64,000 nucleotides of DNA from an uncultured Victivallaceae bacterium (GTDB taxonomy: Bacteria > Verrucomicrobiota > Lentisphaeria > Victivallales > Victivallaceae), in contig CALXXL010000005.1 of assembly GCA_944392655.1 (NCBI GenBank), forward strand, positions 1-64,000, written 5' to 3'. Shown here piece after piece: positions 27,601-36,063 of the stretch; position 1 is the stretch's first letter, and each line of letters begins with the position of its first letter. Both the position numbers and the translations under genes were made by a program. Below the pieces are notes generated by a model. It saw only the letters and a program-made list of their open reading frames with translations. It ran no database searches and was not told the origin of the DNA.

Positions 27601-28541
27601 GTTATTTAAATAACATGGGTGCGATTTACACTGGTGAAAAGTGGGGTGAATTTGTGCCCGGGGTATTTGAAGCGGCGTTGCAGAATACGGACACGGTGGT
27701 GCATTCGCGTTCCAGCAACAGCTATGGACCGTTGTCGCTCGACCACATTTATGAATTCATGGGCGGGATAAATCTTACGATTAAGAATGTGACCGGCAAC
27801 GAGCCGGACGCCTATTTCAATGATCTGCGCACGCCCGGCCGGGCTAAGGTGCAGGATGCGGCGCAGGCGGTGATGGTGGAGGCGCGCACGTCGTTATTGA
27901 ATCCGAAATATATCAGGGAGATGATGGAGGAGGGCCCGACAGCGGCCGGAAGTTTTGCCGAAGCCTTCCGGAACACCTATGGTTGGGAGGTAATGAAGCC
28001 TGATCTGGTCAAAGATCACTTATGGGAGGAGTATAAACGGGTCTACATAGACGATGAGCTTGAGCTGGGCATGCGGGAGTATTTTGAGGAGAAGAACCCC
28101 TATGCTCTGCAGGAGATGACGGCGGTCATGCTGGAGACGGTCCGCAAGGGCATGTGGAATGCTGATGCGGAGACGGTGAAAGAGCTGGCGGAGCTTCATG
28201 CGGAGCTGGTTGATGAGTTTGGTGCCGGTTGTACAGGCTTTGTCTGCAACAACGCAAAGCTGAACGAACTGATCAAAGAGAACATCTCAGCTGCTGAGCT
28301 GAAGGAAAAATATTCGCAGGCGATAGCGTCAATCCGCAATGCTCCGGCCGAAGAAGCCGTGGAAAAGAGTGAAGAAGTCAAGGGAATGAAGCTTAAGGAG
28401 GAAAAGATAGAGGAAGAGCCGACTATTACGGATTTGCTGAAAAACAACCGCAATGCGTTGTTGCTGATAGGTGGATTAATAGTTTTGGCGCTGACGGCGT
28501 TCATTGCCGGTAGTATACGCCGCAAAAGGATGAGTGATTAA
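24597..28541 (+). CDS. Membrane-anchored CobN-like (HmuS-type) chelatase/dechelatase
   Basis: The 1314-aa protein belongs to the CobN/magnesium-chelatase H family; MMHFGTHGSLEFTPWKD (about 534-550) is the family core motif. Unlike cytoplasmic CobN it has an N-terminal membrane helix (about 5-25) and a C-terminal one (LLLIGGLIVLALTAFIAGS) ending RRKRMSD, which would place the bulk in the periplasm, as in HmuS proteins. No CobS/CobT ATPases are nearby; instead ExbB-like and DUF2149 genes precede it, so ion-motive force may replace ATP. The substrate could be haem, a corrinoid or another tetrapyrrole. GTG 24597 is the start, with AAGGAG upstream. Confidence 0.8.
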   Translation: MRNKLLIALAAIVVAVAGWMGAYHLWGSPTRIAFVNYPEYILAPLLDFDTGKSIEVDAVEWQDATPVDILREYDAIFFFGMGLKFNESQQAGVSELMKEIPVYVTASTRQETALSSLTDEQYQMISGYLGEGGKENFRRLLNYVRYELDGKRLFAHAPEPPEKVPRYRFFHAGERGFETLKQYMDYYRGLPTYREDNPWVLLFSGNGGGALEILVEALENRGVNVVAANGMFGAAEMIREVDPDAVVYSPHGRLPGNEPDEIVNLLKEKNIPLFCPIKAGQLYEEFLKDQRGMTGGMLSQSITMPELDGGVAPFVLSALYENERGLQEFRVIPGRAERYAELIRKTLELQRKPNSEKKIAIIYYKGAGKSELAAGALEVGDSLLNTLRTLRDAGYNTGELPENTDELLQQIQDNAAVFGTYAKGAMADFLSRAKVELISPEEYITWVRKAMPADLYAEVEKASGPAPGNYFNTVKDGKPYLALGMLKFGNVVILPQTLPGIGDDDNAVIHGVKQAPPHSYLATYLWIRYGFEADAMMHFGTHGSLEFTPWKDVALSDYDWPDVLVGEMPHYYLYVINNIGEALLAKRRSYATMVSHLTPPFMSSDLYGPLEELDDKIHDWENAEDPLLKAEYVKTIIKLIKQEKFDEELRFSPDFAEGKLTEEDIVLLHNHLHEIDTSKVNRGLYVIARPYTAAEADETAVLMTVDHLASGRFDADVKSGKVSRDLRKNQLEFDKLYTEPARADLIAALSAPASTESQDTDIVLAARQALLDSTQAELDGILNGFNGGYLAPSPGGDPVGNPDTVPTGRNLYGIDPERTPTRESYAVGCTLGEELIRSKLETTGNYPKKVAFTLWGGEFIRTQGTNIGEIFFLLGVEPIWDSRGKVVDVRLIPQEELKRPRIDVVVQTSGQFRGAGSSRLVLIDKAIRLAAADPADEWDNYVKEGSDAAVRVMLEKGLSPREARELANVRIFGGVNGNFGTGITGMVEAGDKWEDSSVIAERYLNNMGAIYTGEKWGEFVPGVFEAALQNTDTVVHSRSSNSYGPLSLDHIYEFMGGINLTIKNVTGNEPDAYFNDLRTPGRAKVQDAAQAVMVEARTSLLNPKYIREMMEEGPTAAGSFAEAFRNTYGWEVMKPDLVKDHLWEEYKRVYIDDELELGMREYFEEKNPYALQEMTAVMLETVRKGMWNADAETVKELAELHAELVDEFGAGCTGFVCNNAKLNELIKENISAAELKEKYSQAIASIRNAPAEEAVEKSEEVKGMKLKEEKIEEEPTITDLLKNNRNALLLIGGLIVLALTAFIAGSIRRKRMSD

Positions 28542-28565
28542 TCGCGTCCTTTCTTATTCTGGCCG

Positions 28566-28600
28566 CCGGGGAATACACTGTTATTTCCCGGTGTTTTTTT
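28566..28600 (+). terminator. Terminator of the CobN-like operon
   Basis: CCGGGGAAT / ATTTCCCGG stem (one G-T pair) followed by seven T, 25 bp after the stop codon. The remaining stretch to 28794 is AT-rich with no recognisable gene. Confidence 0.8.
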
Positions 28601-28794
28601 CTCAGGACATACTGCTTCTGATGCCTGAAAAATGAAATTATTTTATATACCGCCCCAAAATAGTAAAAATTTTTTCAAAAAAGTTCATTTTACAATTTGT
28701 ATAACAACTGATGGTATGCTAGATTTGCAGAGTAATGACAGCAGATATTGCTGATGATAATTATTCCTGAACATTTAGTTTAAAAGAGGATATC

Positions 28795-29592
28795 ATGAGA
28801 AGATCGTTTACGCTGATTGAGTTGTTGGTGGTTATTGCGATTATTGCGATTTTGGCAGCGATACTGCTGCCGGCATTAGGTCGGGCTAAAGAATTGGCAA
28901 AGAAAGCCCAGTGTACCGGCAATTTAAAGCAGGGTATTCAAGCGTGTTTGTTATATGGAGCGAATAACAACAACTGGATTACAACTGAGGATGGCAATTA
29001 TCAGGGATGGTGGCGGTTCTGTAAAGAGATGCATGAACATCTTGGTTTAAGCATGACTGAACAGGAAGGTGGATTAAGTGGCTGGGTATATTATTGGGAT
29101 TGTCCTCCGGAACGTCGTAGAGTAACGATGTGTCCTTCTGCTGTCTGGTCAGACATGGTATGGGGAGGCGGTACGAGTTATGGAGCTCCGACGTTGCTGC
29201 CGACCAGTGACTATGAAGATTACAAGTGTGAATTTATCTGGACTGGTATGCCGGGCAACCGCGGTGAGGTTAATATGGTAAAGATGGACATGGTTCCGGC
29301 GACTTCCAACTATGTATTGATTTCCGACTCGTGTTATACGGAGAACTTCAATGCTGAAGATGAATACCGTAGAATAGGAGGTCCGGTGCACATATTTGAC
29401 CGTAACTGGTCGACTGCCGGTGGAGCACCGTCCTTTGCGGTATCCGCGCGCCACAATGGTTTAGCCAACATGGCATTTGTTGATGGTCATGTGGATGACT
29501 CCAAAGACACGACCCGGTTGTGGGAAAACTCGAAGATCGGTTTCATTTATGATGGAGCAGGTTATCTTCTGGATGATCCGTGTGAAAACTGA
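28795..29592 (+). CDS. Pseudopilin-like protein 3 (single gene)
   Basis: The 265-aa protein has the prepilin N-terminus [18 protein letters not shown] after a 3-residue leader and [19 protein letters not shown] near the C-terminus. Between them lies a Trp-rich outer domain with the usual CPSAVW segment. It is less like the other two than they are like each other, has no small partner gene, and is followed by its own terminator. It probably belongs to the large, individually regulated pseudopilin repertoire of this lineage. Confidence 0.85.
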   Translation: MRRSFTLIELLVVIAIIAILAAILLPALGRAKELAKKAQCTGNLKQGIQACLLYGANNNNWITTEDGNYQGWWRFCKEMHEHLGLSMTEQEGGLSGWVYYWDCPPERRRVTMCPSAVWSDMVWGGGTSYGAPTLLPTSDYEDYKCEFIWTGMPGNRGEVNMVKMDMVPATSNYVLISDSCYTENFNAEDEYRRIGGPVHIFDRNWSTAGGAPSFAVSARHNGLANMAFVDGHVDDSKDTTRLWENSKIGFIYDGAGYLLDDPCEN

Positions 29593-29620
29593 TATTGAAT
29601 TGAATTGAATTATTGAATAC

Positions 29621-29657
29621 AATCCCTCCTGTGCATAAAAATTCCCCGGAGGGATTT
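29621..29657 (+). terminator. Terminator after pseudopilin 3
   Basis: AATCCCTCC / GGAGGGATT with an 18-nt loop followed by TTTTTG. Confidence 0.8.
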
Positions 29658-29771
29658 TTGTTATAAGATAAATCGAAGAAAAATTACTTGATAATGCTTG
29701 ACTTTTATCAAGGTTGCATATAACCTGAATAACAGACAGCGATTGCATGATCAATTGAAAGGGGCATAAAG

Positions 29772-30332
29772 ATGCGCAAAAACTTTGGAGTGCAAACCTG
29801 GCTTTACCCGATGCCGGTATTGATTATCGGGACTTATAACGATGATGGTTCGCCGAATGTCATGAATGCGGCCTGGGGCGGCATACATGACACGAATCAG
29901 GTTGGGGTCTGTATTGACGTTGGTCATAAAACCTCCAGGAACATTCTGGTGCGTAAGTGTTTCACGGTCAACGTGGGTGATGCGGCGCATGTGGTTGCGT
30001 GCGACTATGTGGGGATTGTATCGGGGAACAATGATGCGGGTAAGTTTGAAAAATCCGGTTTTCATGCGGTTATGTCGGAAGTGGTGGATGCTCCGGTTAT
30101 TGAAGAGTTGCCGTTATGCCTGGAGTGCCGTTTGGTTTCGCATGATCCCTCCTCGGGTTATACGGTGGGAGAGATTGTGAATGTAAGTGCACCTGAGCGT
30201 GTGCTGGATGAAAACGGGAATATTGATCCGGCGAAGGTGGAAGCGATCACTTTTGACCCGGTACACCATAAATATCTCAAGTTGGGTGAAGTTGCCGGCA
30301 CGGCGTTCAAAGATGGCAATGCGCTGAAATAG
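29772..30332 (+). CDS. Flavin reductase family protein (FMN-binding)
   Basis: The 186-aa protein matches the flavin-reductase-like split-barrel fold: PMPVLIIGTYNDDGSPNVMNAAWGG, SRNILVRKCFTVNVG and an acidic C-terminal half. Members bind FMN and reduce flavins or act as small electron carriers in anaerobes. GAAAGGGG precedes the ATG. Partner enzymes are not evident. Confidence 0.85.
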   Translation: MRKNFGVQTWLYPMPVLIIGTYNDDGSPNVMNAAWGGIHDTNQVGVCIDVGHKTSRNILVRKCFTVNVGDAAHVVACDYVGIVSGNNDAGKFEKSGFHAVMSEVVDAPVIEELPLCLECRLVSHDPSSGYTVGEIVNVSAPERVLDENGNIDPAKVEAITFDPVHHKYLKLGEVAGTAFKDGNALK

Positions 30333-30352
30333 AGAGATACTGATTTAGCGTT

Positions 30353-30388
30353 GGGCGTATTCAGCACTCTGTTGAATACGCCCATTTT
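30353..30388. terminator. Bidirectional terminator
   Basis: GGGCGTATTCA / TGAATACGCCC, with ATTTTTGG on the plus side, between the convergent flavin reductase and PNPOx-like genes. Confidence 0.75.
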
Positions 30389-30397
30389 TGGTATTTA

Positions 30398-30871
30398 TCA
30401 GGCAAGATGTTGTTTGCAGGAGATCGTTTTCACCTCCATTTTAAACACTGCCACTGCATCTATTGCGTGCGGCGGGAAATCCCACTCTTTTTTGCCGGTA
30501 ATTGTGTTCATCAATTCAGTAAGCGCATTTTTTTTGCATTCAAAATCGGTTATTTCGCTGATAATGCCCGTGCCGATAACGCTCTGATACATTGCGGAGA
30601 AGGCGCATGGGGTCTCTGCTTCAATCAGTTTATATGCGGTATCCAGTTCGAATCCGACCTCGGGTTTATGCCGGATTAATTCAAACTTTCTGCCCTCTTT
30701 GGCGCCATGGAAATAAAAAATTCTCTTATTTCCGGAATGGACGAAGCCGAAATTCAGCGGCACAATATATACCTCTCCATTATCATAAAATCCCACCCGG
30801 CATATTTTGCATTTTCTTATAATTCCATCAATTTGGACATCATCAATGACTTCTCTCTCTTTCCGTCTCAT
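30398..30871 (-). CDS. Pyridoxamine 5'-phosphate oxidase family protein (NimA-like)
   Basis: The 157-aa protein opens with MRRKEREVID and continues with CRVGFYDNGEVYIVPLNFGF, FYFHGAKEGRKFELI and SVIGTGIISEI, the pattern of the NimA/PNPOx-like FMN-binding split barrel. Related proteins reduce nitro compounds or protect against oxidants. AGGTGA precedes the start. Function in this organism is unknown. Confidence 0.8.
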   Translation of the reverse strand: MRRKEREVIDDVQIDGIIRKCKICRVGFYDNGEVYIVPLNFGFVHSGNKRIFYFHGAKEGRKFELIRHKPEVGFELDTAYKLIEAETPCAFSAMYQSVIGTGIISEITDFECKKNALTELMNTITGKKEWDFPPHAIDAVAVFKMEVKTISCKQHLA

Positions 30872-31138
30872 ATTGTCACCTGATTTTTTTGAATTCCGTA
30901 CAAATTCCGCTGATATTTTACAATTAAATAAAAAACGGCATAGTATTTAATTACCGTCTTTATTTTCAAACCTCAACGCTTTTATATTTAACCGGTTTCC
31001 ATTATAAAGATATATCGTATACCGGGAAATATCAAATATATTTTTTATCTCTTTTGGGGGGCTGTACTCTTGCAGTGTTGCGCAGATGTGCTAATTTATC
31101 CGGTAAAACTGGCTATGGATTATGAAAGGGACAGCATA

Positions 31139-32851
31139 GTGACTCCGGATTTAAATAGTTTGAAAACGATAATTGCTCAGGCGCATGGCAGGAACAGAGC
31201 CGACGCCGTGATAAAGAACGTTACGATCTTCAATCTGATTTCGGGGGATATGCAATCCGGTGATATTGCTGTTTGCGGGGATCGTATTGTTGGTGTGGGA
31301 GAGCGTTATGATGGTGAGTGCGAGATAGATGGTTCCGGGCTGACCGCCGTCCCCGGTTTTATAGATGCCCATGTGCATGTGGAGTCGACCATGGTTACGC
31401 CGTTTGAATTTGAGCGGTGTGTCATGCCGCATGGAGTGACGGCGGCAGTGTGCGACCCGCACGAGCTTGCCAACACATCGGGAACCGCCGCCATTGATTT
31501 TTTTCTTGAGTCTGCGCGTCGGATGTGCATGGACTTATTTGTTCAAATCAGCTCCTGTGTGCCGGCGACAGACTTGGAGACGTCGGGAGCGTCGATTTCG
31601 GCTGAAGATATAAAAAAATATATTGATGAACCGTATTCGCTGGGGCTGGCAGAACTTATGAATGTGCCCGGGGTAGTTGGCTGTTCTGATGCTGTGCTGG
31701 AGAAGTTAGTTCCGTTTTACGGCAGGATAGACGGTCACGCTCCACTGCTTTCCGGCATGGAATTGAACGCCTACCTGGCAGCGGGGGTGCGCAATTGTCA
31801 CGAATGCAGTTGTCTGGATGAAGCGTATGAGAAGCTCTCAAAAGGGATGCATATTTTTATCCGCGAAGGCTCAGTTGCGCGAGATCTTGATCATCTTATG
31901 CCGTTAATCAACCTTAAGAATGCTCAATTTCTCTGTTTCTGTTCCGATGACCGCAATCCGCTGGATATCAGTGAAGCCGGTCATCTGGATAAGATGATTG
32001 CCCGGGCGATTGCGGGAGGAGCGGATCCTCTGGCGGTTTACCGGATTGCCTGTCTTTCGCCGGCGGTGCATTTTGGCATGAAGGGGCGCGGACTTCTGGC
32101 GCCGGGCTATAAAGCGGACATTGTGCTTTTGAGTGATTTCAATCGTTGTGAAGTGGCAAAAGTCTTTAAAAACGGGCGTGAAGTAACGGCTGAATTGTTC
32201 AAATTGCGTAGCGATCCGCCGTCATTTGCGCAATTTACGAATTCCATGCGTCGCGATTTGGTTACGGCGGCAGACTTCAGCTATCGCTCAGCCGGAGAGA
32301 TTACGCCGGTAATCGGGATTCAGGAGTTTTCGCTAATAACGGAGCATTTGGAGTTGGCTTTGCCGTGCGTTGACGGCATGAAAGTAGCATGCTCCGATAT
32401 GGATATCGCCAAAGTGGCGGTGCTGGAGCGATACGGGAAGAACGGTAATATCGGGCGTGCTTTTGTAAAAGGCTTTGGATTGAAGCAGGGTGCGATTGCC
32501 TCCAGTGTCGGGCATGACAGTCACAATCTCTGCGTTGTCGGGGTATCGGATGAAGATATGGCGGTGGCGGTCAATGCCTTAATTGCGTCCGGCGGAGGCT
32601 TTGCCGTTGCGTGTAATGGCGGGCTGACCGACATAGTTCCATTGCCGGTAGGTGGAATAATGTCGGATATAAAGTTTGAAGATTTGACGTTGGCTTTGCG
32701 CCGGATACACGATTCGGTTAAGCTCACCGGTTGCAAACTTGAGTCGCCGTTTCTGCAACTTGCCTTTCTGCCGTTGCCGGTTATTCCCTTTCTCCGGATT
32801 ACCGACCGTGGAATTGTCGATGTGGCGGAATTCCGCATTATAAATGGCTGA
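31139..32851 (+). CDS. ade: Adenine deaminase
   Basis: The product matches the Ade family of the amidohydrolase superfamily: PGFIDAHVHVEST metal-binding motif, VCDPHELAN, GHAPLLSG, FCSDDRNP and SVGHDSHNL. It converts adenine to hypoxanthine and ammonia for purine salvage. The start is uncertain: GTG 31139 follows GAAAGGG at the best distance (570 aa); ATG 31115 and TTG 31070 (with GGGGGG 8 bp upstream) are alternatives giving 578 or 593 aa. The 198-bp upstream region is AT-rich; I see no purine riboswitch. Confidence 0.85.
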   Translation: MTPDLNSLKTIIAQAHGRNRADAVIKNVTIFNLISGDMQSGDIAVCGDRIVGVGERYDGECEIDGSGLTAVPGFIDAHVHVESTMVTPFEFERCVMPHGVTAAVCDPHELANTSGTAAIDFFLESARRMCMDLFVQISSCVPATDLETSGASISAEDIKKYIDEPYSLGLAELMNVPGVVGCSDAVLEKLVPFYGRIDGHAPLLSGMELNAYLAAGVRNCHECSCLDEAYEKLSKGMHIFIREGSVARDLDHLMPLINLKNAQFLCFCSDDRNPLDISEAGHLDKMIARAIAGGADPLAVYRIACLSPAVHFGMKGRGLLAPGYKADIVLLSDFNRCEVAKVFKNGREVTAELFKLRSDPPSFAQFTNSMRRDLVTAADFSYRSAGEITPVIGIQEFSLITEHLELALPCVDGMKVACSDMDIAKVAVLERYGKNGNIGRAFVKGFGLKQGAIASSVGHDSHNLCVVGVSDEDMAVAVNALIASGGGFAVACNGGLTDIVPLPVGGIMSDIKFEDLTLALRRIHDSVKLTGCKLESPFLQLAFLPLPVIPFLRITDRGIVDVAEFRIING

Positions 32852-32865
32852 AAATGTCTGATTCA

Positions 32866-32892
32866 ATCCGGCGTTAATTTTGCACGCCGGAT
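32866..32892. terminator. Hairpin between convergent genes
   Basis: AATCCGGCGT and ACGCCGGAT pair across a 9-nt loop. Neither side has a good T run, so termination is probable but weaker than elsewhere. Confidence 0.45.
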
Positions 32893-32899
32893 AAAAAGT

Positions 32900-33514
32900 T
32901 TAATTGTTCAGATTTTGCGCCATATACTCCCGGTACACATATTTAGCCGAGTAGATCAATGCCAGAGGCAGTATTGCGGATTTGCACTTTGGCCTGTAGA
33001 TAACATCGAGCCGGTTCTGTTGTTCCTTAGCATCAAAAATATCAAAAAAGTGCTGAATTATCCGGCCATTGACCAGAGCTTTCAATTCATCCGTGTTGCC
33101 GTCTTCTGTTTCGGTGTGTAAAAGGACATGATAAAAAATCTGCCCGTTGCACCGCATCGGCAGGGTTCTGATTCCGGTGATTCTGGCTGTGCCGATCCTG
33201 CCGTTGCATAAAATGCTGCGCCATTTTCTGAACCGCAGTAATCCCCAGATTAGCAGGACGAGACCGATCGCCGTCATCAGCACTATTGTAAACATTGAGT
33301 CCGTGGATTTTGTTACGATGTTGAGGATGATAAAGATGGCAATCCCCACAACCAGTAAAATCAGTCCGACAAAGACCAGTGGATTTACAGGTATAAGTTT
33401 TTTCAGAAGTACCGGCATATTCCGCCGCGGCGGCTCCTGGGCAAAGAACTCTTTCAGTTGGGTCGCTGCAATATTGGCCACTCTGCTTTCAAATTCCGGT
33501 AAATGTTTCAACAT
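32900..33514 (-). CDS. DUF3592-like membrane protein
   Basis: The 204-aa protein has a soluble N-terminus of about 40 residues, two membrane helices (about 45-68 and 76-95) and a C-terminal domain with GTARITGIR and YRPKCKSAI segments, as in DUF3592-type proteins. AAGGAGGTGG precedes the start. Function unknown. It marks the edge of the AT-rich island but has near-normal composition. Confidence 0.55.
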   Translation of the reverse strand: MLKHLPEFESRVANIAATQLKEFFAQEPPRRNMPVLLKKLIPVNPLVFVGLILLVVGIAIFIILNIVTKSTDSMFTIVLMTAIGLVLLIWGLLRFRKWRSILCNGRIGTARITGIRTLPMRCNGQIFYHVLLHTETEDGNTDELKALVNGRIIQHFFDIFDAKEQQNRLDVIYRPKCKSAILPLALIYSAKYVYREYMAQNLNN

Positions 33515-33633
33515 TTTCCACCTCCTTTTTAGGAATTACCAGTCAGAATATATTTCCTGTTTAGCAGAATGTAAATATAATATCTACCATAAAATTCTGC
33601 AACAAGGTATCATCAAACAAATTTCCTGTTTTA

Positions 33634-34065
33634 TCAGTTCTTCTGCATTAATATTTTTGTAGAATAATCTATGGCGTTAAATTGATTCTTATTGCCCAGA
33701 TAAATTAAAAATAATTTTTTTTCTGTTGCACCTACCCAGCCTAAATTAGCAGATGTTTTGAATGCTTGCTTATCCGGATTAAAAAAAGTAATTTCGACCA
33801 TGGTCATTGGAGATTTATACGACGGATGTTTTTGTATATATCCGAAAGCGTAAAGACGGTCATCGTTAAATTTAGCCTCCGAACTGTCCTCCGGTTCGGA
33901 CTCGCCATATAGCTCCAGGACCTGATTTGCGGTTAAAACCTTATAAGTGACGATAAAGTTCTGTTCTTCAATATCACCTCCGGTACAGGTTAATAATGCT
34001 CCTCCGGATATCATCACCCCCAATATAACCAATAGACACCAGAATTTATGTTGCAATATTCTCAT
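33634..34065 (-). CDS. Exported island protein, hypothetical
   Basis: The 143-aa product has a long hydrophobic signal (about 9-26) ending LLTC, an imperfect lipobox with Cys27, then an acidic outer domain (VLELYGESEPEDSSEA). No family is recognised. AGGAGG lies 8 bp before the ATG. It is AT-rich and part of the minus-strand series of short exported proteins. Its upstream sequence shares a 17-bp stretch with that of the next gene (34094-34110 and 34578-34594). Confidence 0.6.
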   Translation of the reverse strand: MRILQHKFWCLLVILGVMISGGALLTCTGGDIEEQNFIVTYKVLTANQVLELYGESEPEDSSEAKFNDDRLYAFGYIQKHPSYKSPMTMVEITFFNPDKQAFKTSANLGWVGATEKKLFLIYLGNKNQFNAIDYSTKILMQKN

Positions 34066-34101
34066 AAAAACCTCCTTGGTTTTGTGGTAAAACTTCTGCT
34101 G

Positions 34102-34149
34102 GAAGCTATCAAAGAAATTTTAAATTGTTCTTTTCCGGCATAATATAAG
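34102..34149. repeat. Dispersed 48-bp repeat, copy 1 (noncoding)
   Basis: Forty-seven of 48 bases match 35594-35641, which is inside the lipoprotein gene 35413-35859. Here the copy lies between genes, so it is a fragment of such a gene left by recombination. Confidence 0.8.
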
Positions 34150-34190
34150 CGTTTTCATATAACCTCATTTGGTCGAAAATAGTATTAAAA

Positions 34191-34547
34191 CTACATCGCT
34201 TCCGGTCTCGTCCACAATATTCTGTCATTAATTTTCACAATATCAACATCCGGCGGAACATTGACACTGTACTCAAATGCTCCTTTGCCTTCAGATACCA
34301 GTGTTCCGGTTAGAACAATGGTATTTTTGATAATTTCATGGTTGATTTCTTTTATACCCCATGCGCTTTCGGCATAGTCACCCTGTATTTTTAACGTCAA
34401 TACGTTAGGATTATCATCTTGGCTTACAATTGCAATATCATTGATAATAAGATAGTTTTCATCAATGCTTCTGGTTGTTTCGCATCCGCAGAGTATCATT
34501 GCCAATACTCCAATTACATAATAGCAGAGATTATTTTTTAACATCAT
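34191..34547 (-). CDS. Small lipoprotein, hypothetical
   Basis: The 118-aa product has a signal peptide with lipobox LCGC (Cys22) followed by ETTRSIDENYL, so it is likely lipidated and outside the inner membrane. The mature part of about 96 residues ends in VNVPPDVDIVKINDRILW; no family is recognised. GGAGG precedes the start. Two adjacent ATG codons are both usable. Fits the pattern of periplasmic immunity-type lipoproteins but without direct proof. Confidence 0.65.
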   Translation of the reverse strand: MMLKNNLCYYVIGVLAMILCGCETTRSIDENYLIINDIAIVSQDDNPNVLTLKIQGDYAESAWGIKEINHEIIKNTIVLTGTLVSEGKGAFEYSVNVPPDVDIVKINDRILWTRPEAM

Positions 34548-34743
34548 ATAAACCTCCTTTTTTGGGTGGTTAAATATTTCTGCTGGAAGCTATCTGAAAT
34601 TTTATTATATTACAATTATTCCGGTATCTGCCTTAACGGTGTTCAAGGTTTATCCAAACCTTAAAAAAATTACAACATAAAAAGAACAAAGTCAAATTAT
34701 AAAATCTATAATCTTTTTCGAATGACACTAGTTTTTATTCGTT

Positions 34744-35169
34744 TCACTCTTTCATACTTAACTTTTTTCTCAAAGTATCAAGCTTTTCCGGCTTTGCCCA
34801 TTGTCCTTGCAAATCTTGAAAAGTCACAAAATCCCGATAATCAAAGTTGATTTTGTATTTTTTACGGATAGAATCAAAATCCTTATGATATTCTATATTC
34901 CCTGTTTTTATATCAATAACAAAGTATATGGTTGTTGGATCTTGTAGAACACAATCTCCAACAATGTATGGATACTCTCCCCACAAGGAAATATTATAAG
35001 GTCCTATAATCTTTTTATTTCTTAACAATAGAGTGCTGCTACTGCTTTTCCCACCATGATATTGCCATTTTATATCCCCCAGAACAACTGATTGCTGAAA
35101 AAGAGAATATCCCACTGGAATAGCGAGAAGAATAATGATAAAAATAACATAAATAATAATGTTTTTCAC
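34744..35169 (-). CDS. Exported/anchored island protein, hypothetical
   Basis: The 141-aa product has one N-terminal hydrophobic helix (about 3-21) and a periplasmic-type remainder with WQYHGGKSSSSTLLLRNKK. The start is GTG with GGAGTG 8 bp before it. The start-less frame at 35174-35290 ends only 4 bp upstream, suggesting that an upstream gene body has been lost while its downstream gene remains. Confidence 0.6.
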   Translation of the reverse strand: MKNIIIYVIFIIILLAIPVGYSLFQQSVVLGDIKWQYHGGKSSSSTLLLRNKKIIGPYNISLWGEYPYIVGDCVLQDPTTIYFVIDIKTGNIEYHKDFDSIRKKYKINFDYRDFVTFQDLQGQWAKPEKLDTLRKKLSMKE

Positions 35170-35173
35170 TTAA

Positions 35174-35290
35174 TCACTCCAGCTTGATAGTTCCGTAACC
35201 ATTATGAGTTATGTTATTCCATGTGCAGCTGTACTCATAAGTTTTTTCAAGCTCAATTCCAATATCCAAAGAATCTATAAAGATATCACG
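35174..35290 (-). pseudogene. C-terminal coding fragment before the gene at 34744-35169
   Basis: An open frame of 38 codons without a start encodes RDIFIDSLDIGIELEKTYEY and ends TIKLE, four bases before the next start. Its amino-acid make-up looks like real protein, not random AT-rich sequence. I read it as the surviving tail of a deleted gene. The short length means chance cannot be excluded. Confidence 0.4.
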
Positions 35291-35412
35291 CTAATAGACT
35301 GCCATATTTGCAAATTATATGAACTGAATAAATTATGCGTTAAGTACAAAAAGATCAAATTTAAAGGGGACAGTTAAGTGTTATTGCTCAGATAATTAAG
35401 ATTGCTTGCAAT

Positions 35413-35859
35413 TTATTGGGTTTCTGGCAGAGGCGTGATAACACTAGTCGAAGTAAAATAATTTATCTCAAATGGAGTAAGTGTTGCTCCTGATAGATAT
35501 TGGCGTGGAACACCGATGCTTTTTGATACAATAGTATTATCAGGAAAAGCTTGAGTTTCATTATAAATTGTAATATCCACTTGCTTTTCGGCCGAAGCTA
35601 TCAAAGAAATTTTATATTGTTCTTTTCCGGCATAATATAAGACGTTTCCATGATAAGGAATAATTACTTGTCCTTTGTCATCGGAATAGAAAATGCCCTT
35701 TGGGTTTGGGTAAAGCATATTGGATTTAACCGCAAGAACCATACATTGTTTAACCGCTTCACCTTGGGAATCTCTTATATAAATTGTCTTGGAAGAGTTT
35801 AGACAACCTGTCAATGTAAAAAAGATTATCAATATATTTAAAACAAATATTGCTTTCAT
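35413..35859 (-). CDS. Small lipoprotein, hypothetical
   Basis: The 148-aa product starts MKAIFVLNILIIFFTLTGC, a signal peptide with lipobox LTGC (Cys19). The open frame continues upstream, but M at 35859 has AAGGA/GAGGAC ahead and gives the clean signal. The upstream part of the frame encodes the shared stem module (repeat B), fused in frame by the rearrangement. The mature domain contains VKQCMVLAVKSNMLYPNPKG and a C-terminal ATLTPFEINYF; a carboxypeptidase-regulatory-like beta fold is possible but unproven. Confidence 0.65.
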   Translation of the reverse strand: MKAIFVLNILIIFFTLTGCLNSSKTIYIRDSQGEAVKQCMVLAVKSNMLYPNPKGIFYSDDKGQVIIPYHGNVLYYAGKEQYKISLIASAEKQVDITIYNETQAFPDNTIVSKSIGVPRQYLSGATLTPFEINYFTSTSVITPLPETQ

Positions 35860-35894
35860 TCTAGTAATCCTTGTCCTCTTAAATAATTCAGCAT

Positions 35895-35973
35895 TCAGTT
35901 TGTCAATATCCCGTGTAGTATCATGAGTCGCATTTTTCAAGTATAATCCATTCTGTTTCGCAAAATAAACCGA
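35895..35973. repeat. Shared stem repeat B, copy 3
   Basis: On the minus strand this encodes AKQNGLYLKNATHDTTRDID. It is nearly identical to 37412-37480 and related to 39412-39459. It precedes the lipoprotein gene 35413-35859 in the same frame. Confidence 0.75.
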
Positions 35974-36063
35974 AGGCCTATTTCTTCCAATGAACTATGG
36001 TTTTTTTAGTTGAAACAGCAGCATTTTATTTGAGGAAAAACGCAATAGTTGATTTTATATAGT

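Noticed and set aside
24597-28541. Classical aerobic cobaltochelatase CobN
   Set aside because: The helices at both ends, the ExbB/DUF2149 neighbours and the lack of CobS/CobT fit an HmuS-type protein better; the substrate is left open.
30872-31138. Purine riboswitch before adenine deaminase
   Set aside because: The conserved purine-aptamer core (paired loops with TATA and the TTTCTACC-type junction) is not found.
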